Below are positions 12,243 to 39,002 of a stretch of 64,000 nt of DNA, piece by piece (position 1 is the first letter of the stretch; every line of letters starts with the position of its first letter). The notes under the pieces are model-generated. The model worked only from the letters and a program-made list of their open reading frames with translations, made no database searches and was not told the origin of the DNA. Source of the stretch: Doris montereyensis (lineage: Eukaryota; Mollusca; Gastropoda; Nudibranchia; Dorididae); assembly GCA_037039925.1 (NCBI GenBank), contig JAXRKP010000531.1, positions 5,001 through 69,000 of the forward strand, in the 5' to 3' direction. The position numbers and the translations under genes were made by a program.

Positions 12243-12245
<3 letters not shown>

Positions 12246-12327
<82 letters not shown>
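12246..12327. repeat. (AT)n microsatellite
   Basis: About 80 bp of pure TA dinucleotides. Confidence 0.97.
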
Positions 12328-12329
<2 letters not shown>

Positions 12330-13082
12330 TATGTACATGTATATTAAAGCTGACATAACAATCCTTCTAAAAACTGTTCAAAAACAGCATAGGATTATAT
12401 CTGACTGCAAATACAACATTTAGTGTTGACTTTGACATGTGGACGTTCAGCAGTGATGCATAATAAAACGCTACTGTATTAAAAATTGTACAAAAGGAAG
12501 ACAAAGAGAATATTTCATTTCTTTCATGTAATGACGTCATAGAGAGATAATTTCAACTTTCAGAAGAGAAAATATCATGTAACTTTGATCAGATGTCAAG
12601 GGACAATAAATTTGTAAAAACTGAATGTCACAGTAAAAAAAATAGGCAAAGTCCTGCAGTTAAATTGTTCACGATGAAACTTCCAAATTTTGTCTTATGT
12701 TCGGATTGACGTGAGAAACAAGATTATTGAAATGCACAACTAATGGCAAATTTCCCTCTTAGGTTGGTTTTCCATGAGCCTATGGGCAAAATGAATCACT
12801 TCAACCACTGATCATTTGTCCTGTGCTATCATTACATGCGATTTCATAGCGTATTCTGTACCCAATAAGACTGAAGAGCGAGAAACAAAATTTGGCACCT
12901 CCGTGTACACAAAACTGGAAATCCCACTCACGAAGAAAGAATCAATGATGTAAAAGGTTGTAACAAAGGAAAGTGATGCAACGCTAAGGCACCTACTACT
13001 ACTACCAAATGCTATATCACATTAACTCCTACTTTCGCTCGTAAATGCAAAAGCCCCATACAGATATTTTTTATGTTTGTTC
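12328..13082. other. No gene recognised
   Basis: AT-rich unique sequence between the (AT)n tract and repeat D. I see no exon-like similarity. Confidence 0.4.
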
Positions 13083-13335
13083 ATTTGAAATATACCCCAT
13101 CCACCATATACGATGATCTCAGGGTGAACTAAGGGGAAACAGCCATAGATGGAATATAAATGAAAGTGAAAGAGTGAAAGGCAAGAAGTAAGACCTCCAA
13201 CATTATTCATCTAATTTATTTTATTGAAATATATCCACCATACGTGGTGATCTCAGGGTGAATAAGAGGAAACAAGAAGATGAAAGAGAAGTGAAAGTGA
13301 AAGAGTCAACCACCCACGACCTCACCGTAGTGCCC
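13083..13335 (+). repeat. Interspersed repeat D, two copies in tandem orientation
   Basis: Copy 2 (about 13083-13203) and copy 3 (about 13212-13335) both start with a TCCACCATA-CGATGATCTC-like phrase and continue AGGGTGAA, GGAAACA and GTGAAAGTGAAAGAGT. They share orientation and lie about 10 bp apart. Confidence 0.75.
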
Positions 13336-13506
13336 GCCAACCGCGAACCCATAGGTCCCAAAAAACACAAGGGAATAAACAAAAGGGCATCACGGGTACC
13401 AGTCAAGTCAGAAACATAGAAGTGCCTAGTGTTTTAGCATTCTGATTGGGCAAAATTACGGGTTCTAAAAATGGCTACTAAATCACACTGTTAAAACGAG
13501 GGGTGT

Positions 13507-13800
13507 GGCTTCAGTAGCCGAATGGCTGCCGGAATTGGGATCATCATGAAGTCCCCGATTTTAACCCTAGCAAAACTAGACCTGATGTTGTGTTACTTGG
13601 GAAGGACACTTAACATGCAAACCCCCCTCCTCTCTTCGACCACATTGCAATGGGTACAAGCAACCAGTTTGGAGGTAAAAACCTGCGGTAGGCTAGCATC
13701 CTGTCCCTGGATTTATTATTATCATATGTTCCGCTTCCCTCTATAGAAACTGGGATACCCCCTGCTCTACGGGCCGTGATGACCTTGAAGGAACTTTAAT
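13507..13800 (+). mobile_element. SINE A copy
   Basis: The head is diverged (GTAGCCGAATGGCTGCCGG, decayed box B GATTTTAACCCTAGC). The body has GGGAAGGACACTTAACATGC and the tail is CCTTGAAGGAACTTTAATTT. Confidence 0.85.
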
Positions 13801-15458
13801 TTATTTTAAAATGCAAGGCAGCTTTGTAAGGTGATTGATGACCGAATGTTATCCGGTTCCAATCCCACAACTCAACCACTGATAACTTGTAAGCTCAAAT
13901 TCATTAACAGGGCAATTCTGTATAGTGAAAAAGGATTTGACAAGTGAGGTGTCCAGACACCTTAGAGAGGTAGCATAACAAAAGTAATGTTAACTTGAAA
14001 TTCATTTTCTACTTCTTTTGGTTATAAATTGTAAATGCATGAGATTTTTGCCTTCCGTTGTTCTCAGTGAGAACTTTGATTTATCATACACAATAAAAAC
14101 TAGTATATGACAGTTAAAACGTATGTGAATGTCAGATAAAATATTGTAGATATTGTAAAATGAGTGTCAAAATTAAAGTAGAATGAATGCAACAAATTAA
14201 ATTTTTCATGTACACACACATGAAACACTTGAATATTCAATGTGATTGATCGTAAATATTTAGCGGTGGTGACTTTTGAAGAGGAATGCAACCTTTTACG
14301 ACAAAATGGTAAAACGTGCAAGCTGAGTTATCCATTTCAATTAAATATCAAAGATTTAATGCACACCAAATAAACAGAGATCACACATTTGCTGGAAATT
14401 CTAGGAAAGTGATCTTCAGAAAGATAAACAAAAATAATACGTGATCTTCAATGGACAAGAAAGATTGCAAGCTTGGTAGGTTGCTTTCATAGATTATTTC
14501 CTCTCATTCACTCAATTAGTTACGGAGATTGCAAGAAGAAAGAAACATGTCTTTCACAAACAAGTTTTGAATTCGAAAAAAACAAAAACGTTTTTCCACC
14601 GTCAGGGCTTGAACCCATGACCTTTTAGTTGAGAGGCTGACACCCTTCCTATGGACTACCGAGTCCCCTTAGTAAAGACAATGTGGAGGGATGATGAATC
14701 TCAACCCCTTGCATGAGATTTAAACCTTTCTTTTATATATTTAGTTCTATATGTTCTTTTAATCAACGATCACAGATATGGCAATAGAAATTATGGTTGA
14801 ACCACTAGTTAAAACAAACGAGATATTCAAAACATTGATACGGAAATTTTAAACTGCAGCTTAACGTGAAGCATAAAGCATCTAAGCTAAACACACATAC
14901 TAAGGATTCTCTGTGTGCATAAAAAGGGCTTTCCGTTTGTTTTGATTATTTTCACATTATTAATACAATCATAAAAACCCTATACTTTTCTTCTTTCTCC
15001 CCCTCTCTTGATAATGCCTCTTTAAATGCAACTCCTAATATCCCCAACCACTTTACAAAAATAAACGCTAAACAAAAAACAAAATCACAATAAAACTTAC
15101 ACAAGCAATTTGCTGAACTAGCAAGGAAATAGATCTTTATCTCCACTTTTTTATGATTGGTATGAATATAATTGAAGAATTTATACATGCAATGTGAGAC
15201 ATGCAGCAATTTTATAAATGTTAGATATAATCTGACCGTTTCAAAAATCCAGTTACTTAGAACAGCTTATTTCTTACTTACGTCAGACAGTTTTTTAAGT
15301 CTGATTTCGAAGAAGACTGTGAGCCATTTATCATTTTTCAAAGTCAACTATCTCAAAATAAGGGCCGAAGCTTACATCTCGCTTTGCAAATAAACTCTTC
15401 AACTATAAATTATGGTACATGTGACCACCAATCACATACTCTCTCTAGAGAAAGGAAA
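13801..15458. other. Downstream flank of the malic enzyme gene; SINE B fragment only
   Basis: Mostly AT-rich unique sequence. At 14590-14668 a minus-strand SINE B head fragment is present (GGGCTTGAACCCATGACC, then GACTACCGAGTCCCC). The 3-prime untranslated region of the malic enzyme gene should begin at 15458 and run leftwards; I did not identify its polyadenylation site. Confidence 0.5.
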
Positions 15459-31058
<15,600 letters not shown>

Positions 31059-31155
31059 CTGAGGACAGGAAAGATGAAAATTAACCCTTTTCAGGTGAGT
31101 CCTGTATATTGAAAGAAAAGGTTAAGAAGTATCAATGTAGTTCAACCCATATGGT

Positions 31156-31440
31156 CAATGCTGTCAAATATGCGACAAACGAATAACAACATATATCTGA
31201 AACACTATAGGACAGGATCGACTAAATGCTTTAATTGTTTTAAATGTCAGGTCACAAGGGTTTAATAAGGTCTATGAATACTTTAAACCAAAGAATCATC
31301 AATCGATTTGCATCATTGAACTTAATTGAAGATTAAAAAAATCCTCTACACATAAAGGAAAAGAAAATGCTTGTGGCGTCATATTCATTCATTTGTTATT
31401 CCTTTTTATTACTATTTATTAAAGTGTCCCTCTAGGTGTT
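31156..31440 (+). repeat. Duplicated segment, copy 1
   Basis: Diverged but collinear with 32009-32320. Shared phrases are GAAACACTAT-GGACA, AAGGGTTTAATAAGG and CATTTGTTATTCCTTTTTAT. It lies upstream of the first malic enzyme exon seen. Confidence 0.75.
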
Positions 31441-32008
31441 TATTGTTAAATCTTCCCCTGCAATCTAAAGCCTAATCTTTCAGCTTTATTCATGTATGTA
31501 TAAGACTTCACCACTGTACGACTACCTACTGTATGTGTGTGTGTTGAATGATGTGCTGATCTTGTGGTCATCTACACTGAAATCGTTGATGTTCTTCAGA
31601 CTGGTGTGGTGTTGACCAAGAACGACCAGCGAACATCAAAAGAGAAACTTCATTTGTAGACATTTATAGTGATTATATGTGTTTTACTTTAATTTCTTTT
31701 AGTGATAAGATAGATCTGTGTATTCCATTGGTATCAAGGTAAGACTGGTCCAATTGTTTTACCTTTAGTTTGCATTAGTGATTCGTTGTTTTAATTATTG
31801 CTTTTTTTTATTATCATTTATCATCCTATTGATAATTATTAAATGTCTATCGTATTATAATACAGAAATTGGCCTTGTAACTCTTAATTTCTTGTGAGTT
31901 GCATGCTTATGTGAGACTTCGTATCTATATCCTTCAACACTCTTATGTCGGATAGGGAGAATCAGCTTAACCGTGGAGCTAATTACTACCCACAGCTCGA
32001 CACTGTCA

Positions 32009-32320
32009 AATTCAAATATATGACAAATGAATAAAAACATGGTGATATCCGAAACACTATGGGACAAGATCAACCAAAGCCAAAAGCTTTAATTGTTATG
32101 TCAGTTCTAGTTCATAAGGGTTTAATAAGGAGTGTCACTGTCAGGGATAATTTAAACCAGAGTTATCAATGATTGCACCATTGAAGACCAGCTGAGCTCA
32201 ATCTCTCTAGATTCTACAAATAAAGGTAAAAGAAAGTGCTTGTGACATAATCTTGGTTGATTTGTTATTCCTTTTTTATTACCGTTTATTTTATTATAGT
32301 CTCCTCTCCTCCAGTCTGGG
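32009..32320 (+). repeat. Duplicated segment, copy 2
   Basis: Partner of 31156-31440, about 850 bp away in the same orientation. It is either a local duplication or two insertions of one element. Confidence 0.75.
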
Positions 32321-33022
32321 TTTTAGGTTAATCCGCCGCTTTATATGCATCCACAGACTATTCTTATTCTTACACTAGCAGATTCTAGACCTATATCACG
32401 CATGTTGCACGCAGGGTAGTAAGTTAAAAATGTCTCATTTAGATCTAGACCTAGAATGATACTTTTCATTAGAATAATTAGATCTAGAGCCCGAAAGATC
32501 TTTAAACGTGTTTTACCTTTTGTCAAAATAAAAGACGCTCCTTTCTGAGATAAGGTTTTGAGAGTCAAGTCCATGCTGATAGAATTCAGGAAGAACTTAA
32601 ATGATTTTGCATCAGTTGAATAAGGGGCTAGGGCCTAGGCTAGTTCTAGTGAAGGACTCTTGACTTGGCTGATGTTTCACCTTGAATCTCAGCAGCACCA
32701 TAGCATTTCTTTTCTCCAGATTATTTGACCCCTTGTGAACCGGTCTGTCAGTGCGGAAAAAATCGATTGCAAACTAAAAAAATCCTCTATTTAATATTAG
32801 CATAGATTCTAGATCTATTCTAAATGTAGAGCTTTAAGAAGAAAGTATTAGAGCCAACATCTAGACTTATAGAGCTAAAATGTAGGTATATAGATTTAGA
32901 TGAAGTTTAGGCTAAATGTGCGTTCTAAAATAAAACAAGACTGCAAAAGGCTGTATAAAGAAAGGTCAAACAGTGAAGTACTTGACTTAGTATATAAAAT
33001 TCGTTTGGCTTGTGGAAGCCAT

Positions 33023-33095
33023 GCCCGGCTAGCTCAGTCGGTAGAGCATGAGACTCTTAATCTCAGGGTCGTGGGTTCGAGCCCCACGTTGGGCG
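33023..33095 (+). tRNA. trnK-CUU: tRNA-Lys, anticodon CTT
   Basis: A 73-nt intronless cloverleaf. The acceptor arms GCCCGGC and GTTGGGC pair with two G-U pairs. The D arm is GCTC-AGTCGGTA-GAGC and the anticodon arm is TGAGA-CTCTTAA-TCTCA, with CTT at 33056-33058. The T arm is GTGGG-TTCGAGC-CCCAC. Box A (TAGCTCAGTCGGTAGAGC) and box B (GGTTCGAGCCC) are intact, and a run of eight T starting 2 nt after the gene should terminate RNA polymerase III. Unlike the SINE heads, every stem is intact and no SINE body follows. Position 37 is A, as required for t6A modification. Confidence 0.97.
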
Positions 33096-33096
33096 A

Positions 33097-33104
33097 TTTT
33101 TTTT
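33097..33104 (+). terminator. RNA polymerase III T-run terminator
   Basis: Eight consecutive T directly downstream of the tRNA-Lys gene. Confidence 0.85.
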
Positions 33105-33625
33105 CTCCTTCACGTGTACTTTGATGGGCTATTTATTTCCCTGACGTTGCCATTTTTTATTAGATATTATAACCAATTTTTGGGGTGAGTTACGAGATTA
33201 GCACAAGCCATTCTTTTACCATTATTTCAGTTAGTACCACGACAGACTACTGTCATCATATCATGCTTTATAACACCTGATAATAAGTCATAATAGATGT
33301 AGACGTCTAGACCTAGTAGACTATTATATGCGCAACGGTTTTTTTTCGCATCATGTTTCATGTTCAAATATTGAACAGACTTACTTACTTAAAACCCTGT
33401 GTCACACACAATATGGCTCTATTTTTTTTCGTTCAATTTTAACGTAAAACAAAATAGCAAATAATCCGCCATAAGAGGGTATACAATAAATGCTGAGTTT
33501 GAAAAGAATTTTCTGTCTTTCTCGTGGTATCTCGACGGTATCAATAAAACTGTATATTAAGAACAATATGCCTACTATTACTAACGTACAACGATAAAAC
33601 ACATTAGACTAGAGCTGAAAACACA

Positions 33626-33944
<319 letters not shown>

Positions 33945-33946
<2 letters not shown>

Positions 33947-35854
33947 AGATTAAACAAAAAAATTGCAGCTGTAACGTGGTGGACCAATGTAATCCTCTAA
34001 CGCCTTCAGGGAATATAGGCTGTACGGTATTACACTTGTTGCATTCTTTATTTATGAAATAATATGTATAACAAGAACAAGGCTGAATGCATTCGAATAT
34101 CAAAATTTTATTTTTGTACAAAGTGAGTAAGTGCAAATTATCATAAAAATTAACATTAAAGTCACATCGGTCACATCCAATATTAGTTTTAATGTAAAAT
34201 ATAACAAAAATTGTTACAAGTTTCAAAACCAAAATACATGTGCTTTAAAATGTTTTATATATTAATTGTGATGATAGTGGAGCCTTACAATACATGATAT
34301 GTCGGTAAAAATTCAAAGTGAGACGGTTAATATTCTCACCTCAGCAATACAACTTATTAACTCACCCAATGCTTGGTTAAGTTTAGATGACTAAAAAAAT
34401 GCCTGTAATCGTATTACATGCATTTGAGGTAAATGCATAATTCAAAACAAATTCTCTTCAGAAGAAAAAAAGAAAGATGTTCTAGATGATGTTGGTGGTT
34501 TTTGCATGTCAAGTTTAATTTATTCTAGAAATATTTTTTAAAATGGGGAAGTTAAAACTGTTTCAAAGGAATGACACATCTTCCATAAACTGTTTCAGTA
34601 GTAGGTTCAGGCATAATGGTCTAGTGGTTGGCTTCTTCTAGATGATCCAACATCATAAAGATTAGTATCTGATGGTTCAGAATAAGATTCACTTTTAGAT
34701 TTAGAGCTAATTCTTGGGTTGAAAGCAACTTTCTGTTTTCGAGGGCAAAATTATTGACTAGAGCCCTAGAACCGCATCCGTCTACTTTTGATTTCCCGCA
34801 AAGGATGTACTGCCTGATAATAATTTGATGTTGTGTCTCCGTACAAATGATTTAACTAAACATGTGAGGAAAGCCGATACCGAAATGTATCAGTATCAGG
34901 AACAAGTACAAAAAAATGAAGTAAATACTGACGGTTGTAGGGTTTGGCAGACAATAAATAGTCTATTGACGGGACTCAATATCTGTCATTGTCAGCAAGG
35001 GCAGTGAGTGAGTTAACAACATCATGCTGAATGGCTTCAACGGTATTATTATATTACATTACACAAACATTTGTGTAAGTATGAGGTAGTAACAGAAATT
35101 CAAACAAGATCATCTTTGTAACATCCAATATCATTTGCTACATAATAATAATAATAATAATAAATAGTTCTTGTATAACACCCCATCTCGATATATATCA
35201 AGCTCAGAGCGCTCAAACATGGAGAAACATTATAAATCAAAACATATGCAAATATAATTTACTCACGCCAATGCAATACACACGTTACACATAACAAACA
35301 TATTTAAAAGCATATAGGATGATAATATAAAAGACAGTTGACATCATTGAACTATATTTATGTCAGCAGTGAGAAATATTAATCTGTGTGGGTTTTATGG
35401 TTGTGTGGAAAACAGGTGGGTTTTAAGTTTTTTCTTACATGTCTCAGTTGATTCTATTTCTCTTAAGGGCTTGGGGAGAGAATTCAAGACTTTCGGGGCG
35501 CAAAACGAGAAAAATTTTCACCAACTGTTTTAAGGCATCTACAAGGAACTTTTTGTATCGGTTGAAGATCTAAGCTGCCGATTTGAAATATCTGGCAACA
35601 ATATCCATACCACTTTTTTCTCACTTGATCTTCAATAAATATTACAAGTTCCATCATCACAGAAAAGACCATATTCTTCCATAAAACAGCTGTGGCTGTA
35701 AAACCCAATATCACTTCATTCCTCTGGTCAGAATCAGGATTTTCAAAAAAGCACAAGAAGGATTTGTTAACATTTTTATATGAAAAAAAAAGAGAAATTC
35801 TAAATACATATTATATTTAATTGAAATAGATGTGCATTAATTCCTATACAAAGT
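33945..35854. other. No gene recognised
   Basis: AT-rich intergenic DNA between the malic enzyme and YRDC genes, with a short (TAA)n at about 35144-35163. Several 60-90 codon open frames lack any family similarity. Confidence 0.4.
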
Positions 35855-36388
35855 CTATTCTGATGATTATGTGTGAAGGAATAATTTATGTGTAGCCTAT
35901 AGTTAAAGTGTGCTGTATTTCATATCACATAGCTGTCTACTTTTTCATGTAAAAAGACAGACATTTGACTGCGCAAACTAGTTCTAACTCACACAACGGC
36001 CCATAATATTCCAGAAAGCATTGATAATTCAACTTAAAGTAAACCCTCTAGAGTAAATAACTAAAAATATGCGATCGTTGGCATTTCACAAGAAGTGCAA
36101 CAGTAGTTTTGTAAACCCAGAATGGCGTCTCCGGACTTTCACCCAAATATTTCTAGTCTCTGTCGTTAACTAGATGTTTCTTTAAAAACAAAATACAATT
36201 AAACCTCATGTACATACTTTTCAAGGTAAATACAAACTTACGGTCTCAAAAGAAAAACAAACCTGTACAAAATCATTTTTAACAAACTAGTTGGCAGCTG
36301 TGATATCATATTCAAGGTGTCATAACTGTAACATGGACACAATGAGCCACTTTTGGACAATAAAATTGTATCTTATCTTATCTTATTG
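35855..36388 (+). repeat. LINE-like 3-prime end interrupted by repeat E
   Basis: 35860-35935 and 36310-36388 together match the element end at 25230-25372 (GTGTGAAGGAATAATTTATG; then GAGCCACTTTTGGACAATAA and AATTGTATCTTATCTTATCT). Repeat E copy 2 occupies the middle. Confidence 0.5.
35937..36310. mobile_element. Repeat E copy 2, possible MITE
   Basis: The left edge ATATCACATAGCTGTC and the right edge GGCAGCTGTGATATC are approximate inverted repeats. Interior landmarks AGAATGGCGTCTCCGGACTT and CAAGGTAAATACAAACTTAC are shared with 42455-42800 and partly with 18490-18730. Confidence 0.5.
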
Positions 36389-36642
36389 ACCTCACCAATA
36401 CCAGTGCCTATCAACAGATGAATGGGAAGATACATTACATTATTATCTAGAAATTAGATAAAATTAGTAATAAATCTATGTATACCATCACAGGACCTGG
36501 AATTTGAAGACATTTTTTTTTTAATGATGACTATTCCATATCTTTTGCAGCACAGTGAAAAGTATCTAAGTTAAATGATGACTTAATTTTAAGGGAGAAT
36601 TTAACAACCTTCAGAAAATACAGGATGTAGAAACATTTTGGG

Positions 36643-36996
36643 AACCCTTTATAAACATAAAAGAAATAATACTGCAGTAGGCCGATAACTAGTAAAGAGG
36701 AAATATGAAATTGAATTTGAAGGCCTAACAGGTAGAACAGAGGCAGTACAAAGACAAAAAGTTTTCGAGCAAAACCACCCTTCCTAAGTCACACAGTAAC
36801 GATACAAAGACTGTTTTAGTGGTCGTGAGTGACATTTATGGCGCCAAAAGGTGGCCAGTCATGTGATGACCCATCATGTAAATTCCATGAGCAAGCCTCA
36901 TAACAATAGAAACCAAAAGTATATATGTAATAAAAAAATATATAAGAAAGCAAAAAAGAAAAAACAGGAAATTAAGGAATGAGGTAAAGCCGCTAA
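36643..36996 (+). repeat. 350-bp duplication, copy 1
   Basis: Collinear and highly similar to 38086-38442. Shared phrases are AATACTGCAGTAGGCCGATA, AAAGGTGGCCAGTC and AATGAGGTAAA-CCGCTAA. A (GA)n tract begins about 25 bp after its end. Confidence 0.88.
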
Positions 36997-37021
36997 TGAG
37001 CAGACAGACAAACAAATGGAC

Positions 37022-37023
<2 letters not shown>

Positions 37024-37099
<76 letters not shown>

Positions 37100-37153
37100 C
37101 AGACAGACAGACAGACACACACACACACAGAGAGACAGACAGAGAGAGAGAGA
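37024..37153. repeat. (GA)n / GACA microsatellite
   Basis: (GA)n followed by GACAGACA and a short (CA)n. Confidence 0.96.
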
Positions 37154-38085
37154 TATATATTACATGTTTCTTATAGGACTAGTTACTGTTAGACAATACA
37201 TGGAGCAGAAATTCCTGGCCTGTACAGGCGGACTTTAACAATGTGAAATCAATCAGGGGAAAGCCCAAAAAAGACAGAACTAGACGTAAAATCGTCAATG
37301 AGACAAAATTCTAAAACAATTACATTTGAGTTGTATATAGTTGCAGGTCTGAGGATGTCTGACAAACACCTAGTCGTTTAGGAGCCAATATAAGAATGAA
37401 CTAATAAATACAAAGAACAGCATCACTAAATGGCCACATCAGTTGTGCCCTAAGTGTGAAATATCATCAGCTTCCCAGATGAAAAAAATATGGTCGAGAC
37501 ATTTCACAAACATTCCAAGATTTTTCCATGACTTCTCGATTTCTAGTCATTACAAGAAAAAGTCTGCAGTATCGAGTACTACGTTAAAAGCCACGAAGTA
37601 CAGCTAGCACTACTTCAGTATGGGGTACTAATGCCATCTAACAATCGTACACACAAGTACTAGATATCACCCATAACCGATACAGTGGTTTCTGAAATAC
37701 CCGCAATCAAAATTCAAGAGATTCAGCTATATAATAAAACCTATATATTTTAAAACCTTAGCAAGAGGAAATGGAATTCTTTAAAAAATTAAAACAAACT
37801 GCAACATCTCTTTAACTCCACTGGATTCCTAATATTCCAATAAAAGTGACATAGTTCCTACATTCCTTGCTTGGGCGCTTGGCCAACTACGATAAGATAG
37901 CCAGAACACAAATATATGAGAATAACGTCATATGGCAAAGAAAGCAAAGGAAATAGATATGAAGTACATCCAGATGAAAAGAAAAGGCGAAGAGTTTTTT
38001 TCATTTTTCAATGTGAATGGAAAAGAAATAAAAATAATCAATTACGCTGAAGCCAATCGCAAAAAGCAAATTTTGTACTGCTCCT
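37154..38085. other. No gene recognised
   Basis: AT-rich intergenic sequence separating the two copies of the 350-bp duplication. A 64-codon Lys-rich open frame at 37932-38126 runs into copy 2 and has no family similarity. Confidence 0.4.
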
Positions 38086-38442
38086 TTCATAAACATAAAC
38101 GAAATAATACTGCAGTAGGCCGATAACTAGTAAAGAGGATTCACGAAATCGAATTTGAAGGCCTAACAGGTAGAACAGAGATAGTACAAAGATCGAAAGT
38201 TTTTCGAGCAAAACCACCCTTCCTCAGTCACACAGTAACGATACAAAGATTGTTTTAGTGGTCGTGAGTGACATTTGTGGTGCCAAAAGGTGGCCAGTCG
38301 TGTGATGACCCATCACGTAAATTCCATGAGCAAGCTTCATAACAATAGAAACCAAAAAATATGTAATAAGAAACATAAGAAAGTGAAAAAGAAAAAAAGA
38401 AAAACAAGAAATTAGGACATGAGGAATGAGGTAAAACCGCTA
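38086..38442 (+). repeat. 350-bp duplication, copy 2
   Basis: Partner of 36643-36996 in the same orientation, 1.44 kb apart. It contains a few single-base differences and lacks the (GA)n expansion that follows copy 1. Confidence 0.88.
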
Positions 38443-38923
38443 ACTTTAAAATCAACTCCGAAAACTAAATCCCATGGCCTTTAAAAAGCTCTAGTGTTAA
38501 TAAAAAAATTAATGAAAAATTGCATTTAACATCCAGCGCACAGCCTAGAGGACTAGCACATGCCCATATAAGGCCTATGATTTGTATAATAGATGTAATA
38601 GTGTATTATGGCTACAGAGTACTAACTAGAGATGTACTAAGTGGAGATGGTGTATGGAATGTAATGTCACAATACATGTAATAGGCAAGGCCCTCAATCT
38701 GCCTCAGATTTGGGTTAAATCCCTTGGACTCCGTTAACATCAATCCCGCTTGTGATCAACTATTTCTCAGTCTTCCAGGTGTTGATGTTTCTTAAGCGGG
38801 TTCCACCGTATTGCATTGTTTTTGTAAAGTGTCAGATCCGTACAAAGGCGAAAAGCTGGCGGTATAACGGGAGGCAGGATAATGCCAAGTTTTGACAAAG
38901 TAAAAACAGGTAAAGATGAGTAG

Positions 38924-39002
38924 CTATCTTGATGAAGTTTCACGGCTCACTTCCCTGAGTTTGTACTTGTCTTGTAAAACAGCGCAAGTGACAGCATGGG
39001 CA
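38924..39002 (-). CDS. YRDC: YRDC last coding exon
   Basis: Acceptor CTTTCCCCTAG. Encodes AHAVTCAVLQDKYKLREVSR then ETSSR and TAG. It corresponds to the family C-terminus (a VLQ-KY-L-like pattern). Confidence 0.9.

Noticed and set aside
32515..32574. Candidate first exon of malic enzyme (ATG, basic residues, GTAAAA donor)
   Set aside because: The exon would end in phase 1, but the next exon requires phase 2. Attractive as a presequence but not supported.
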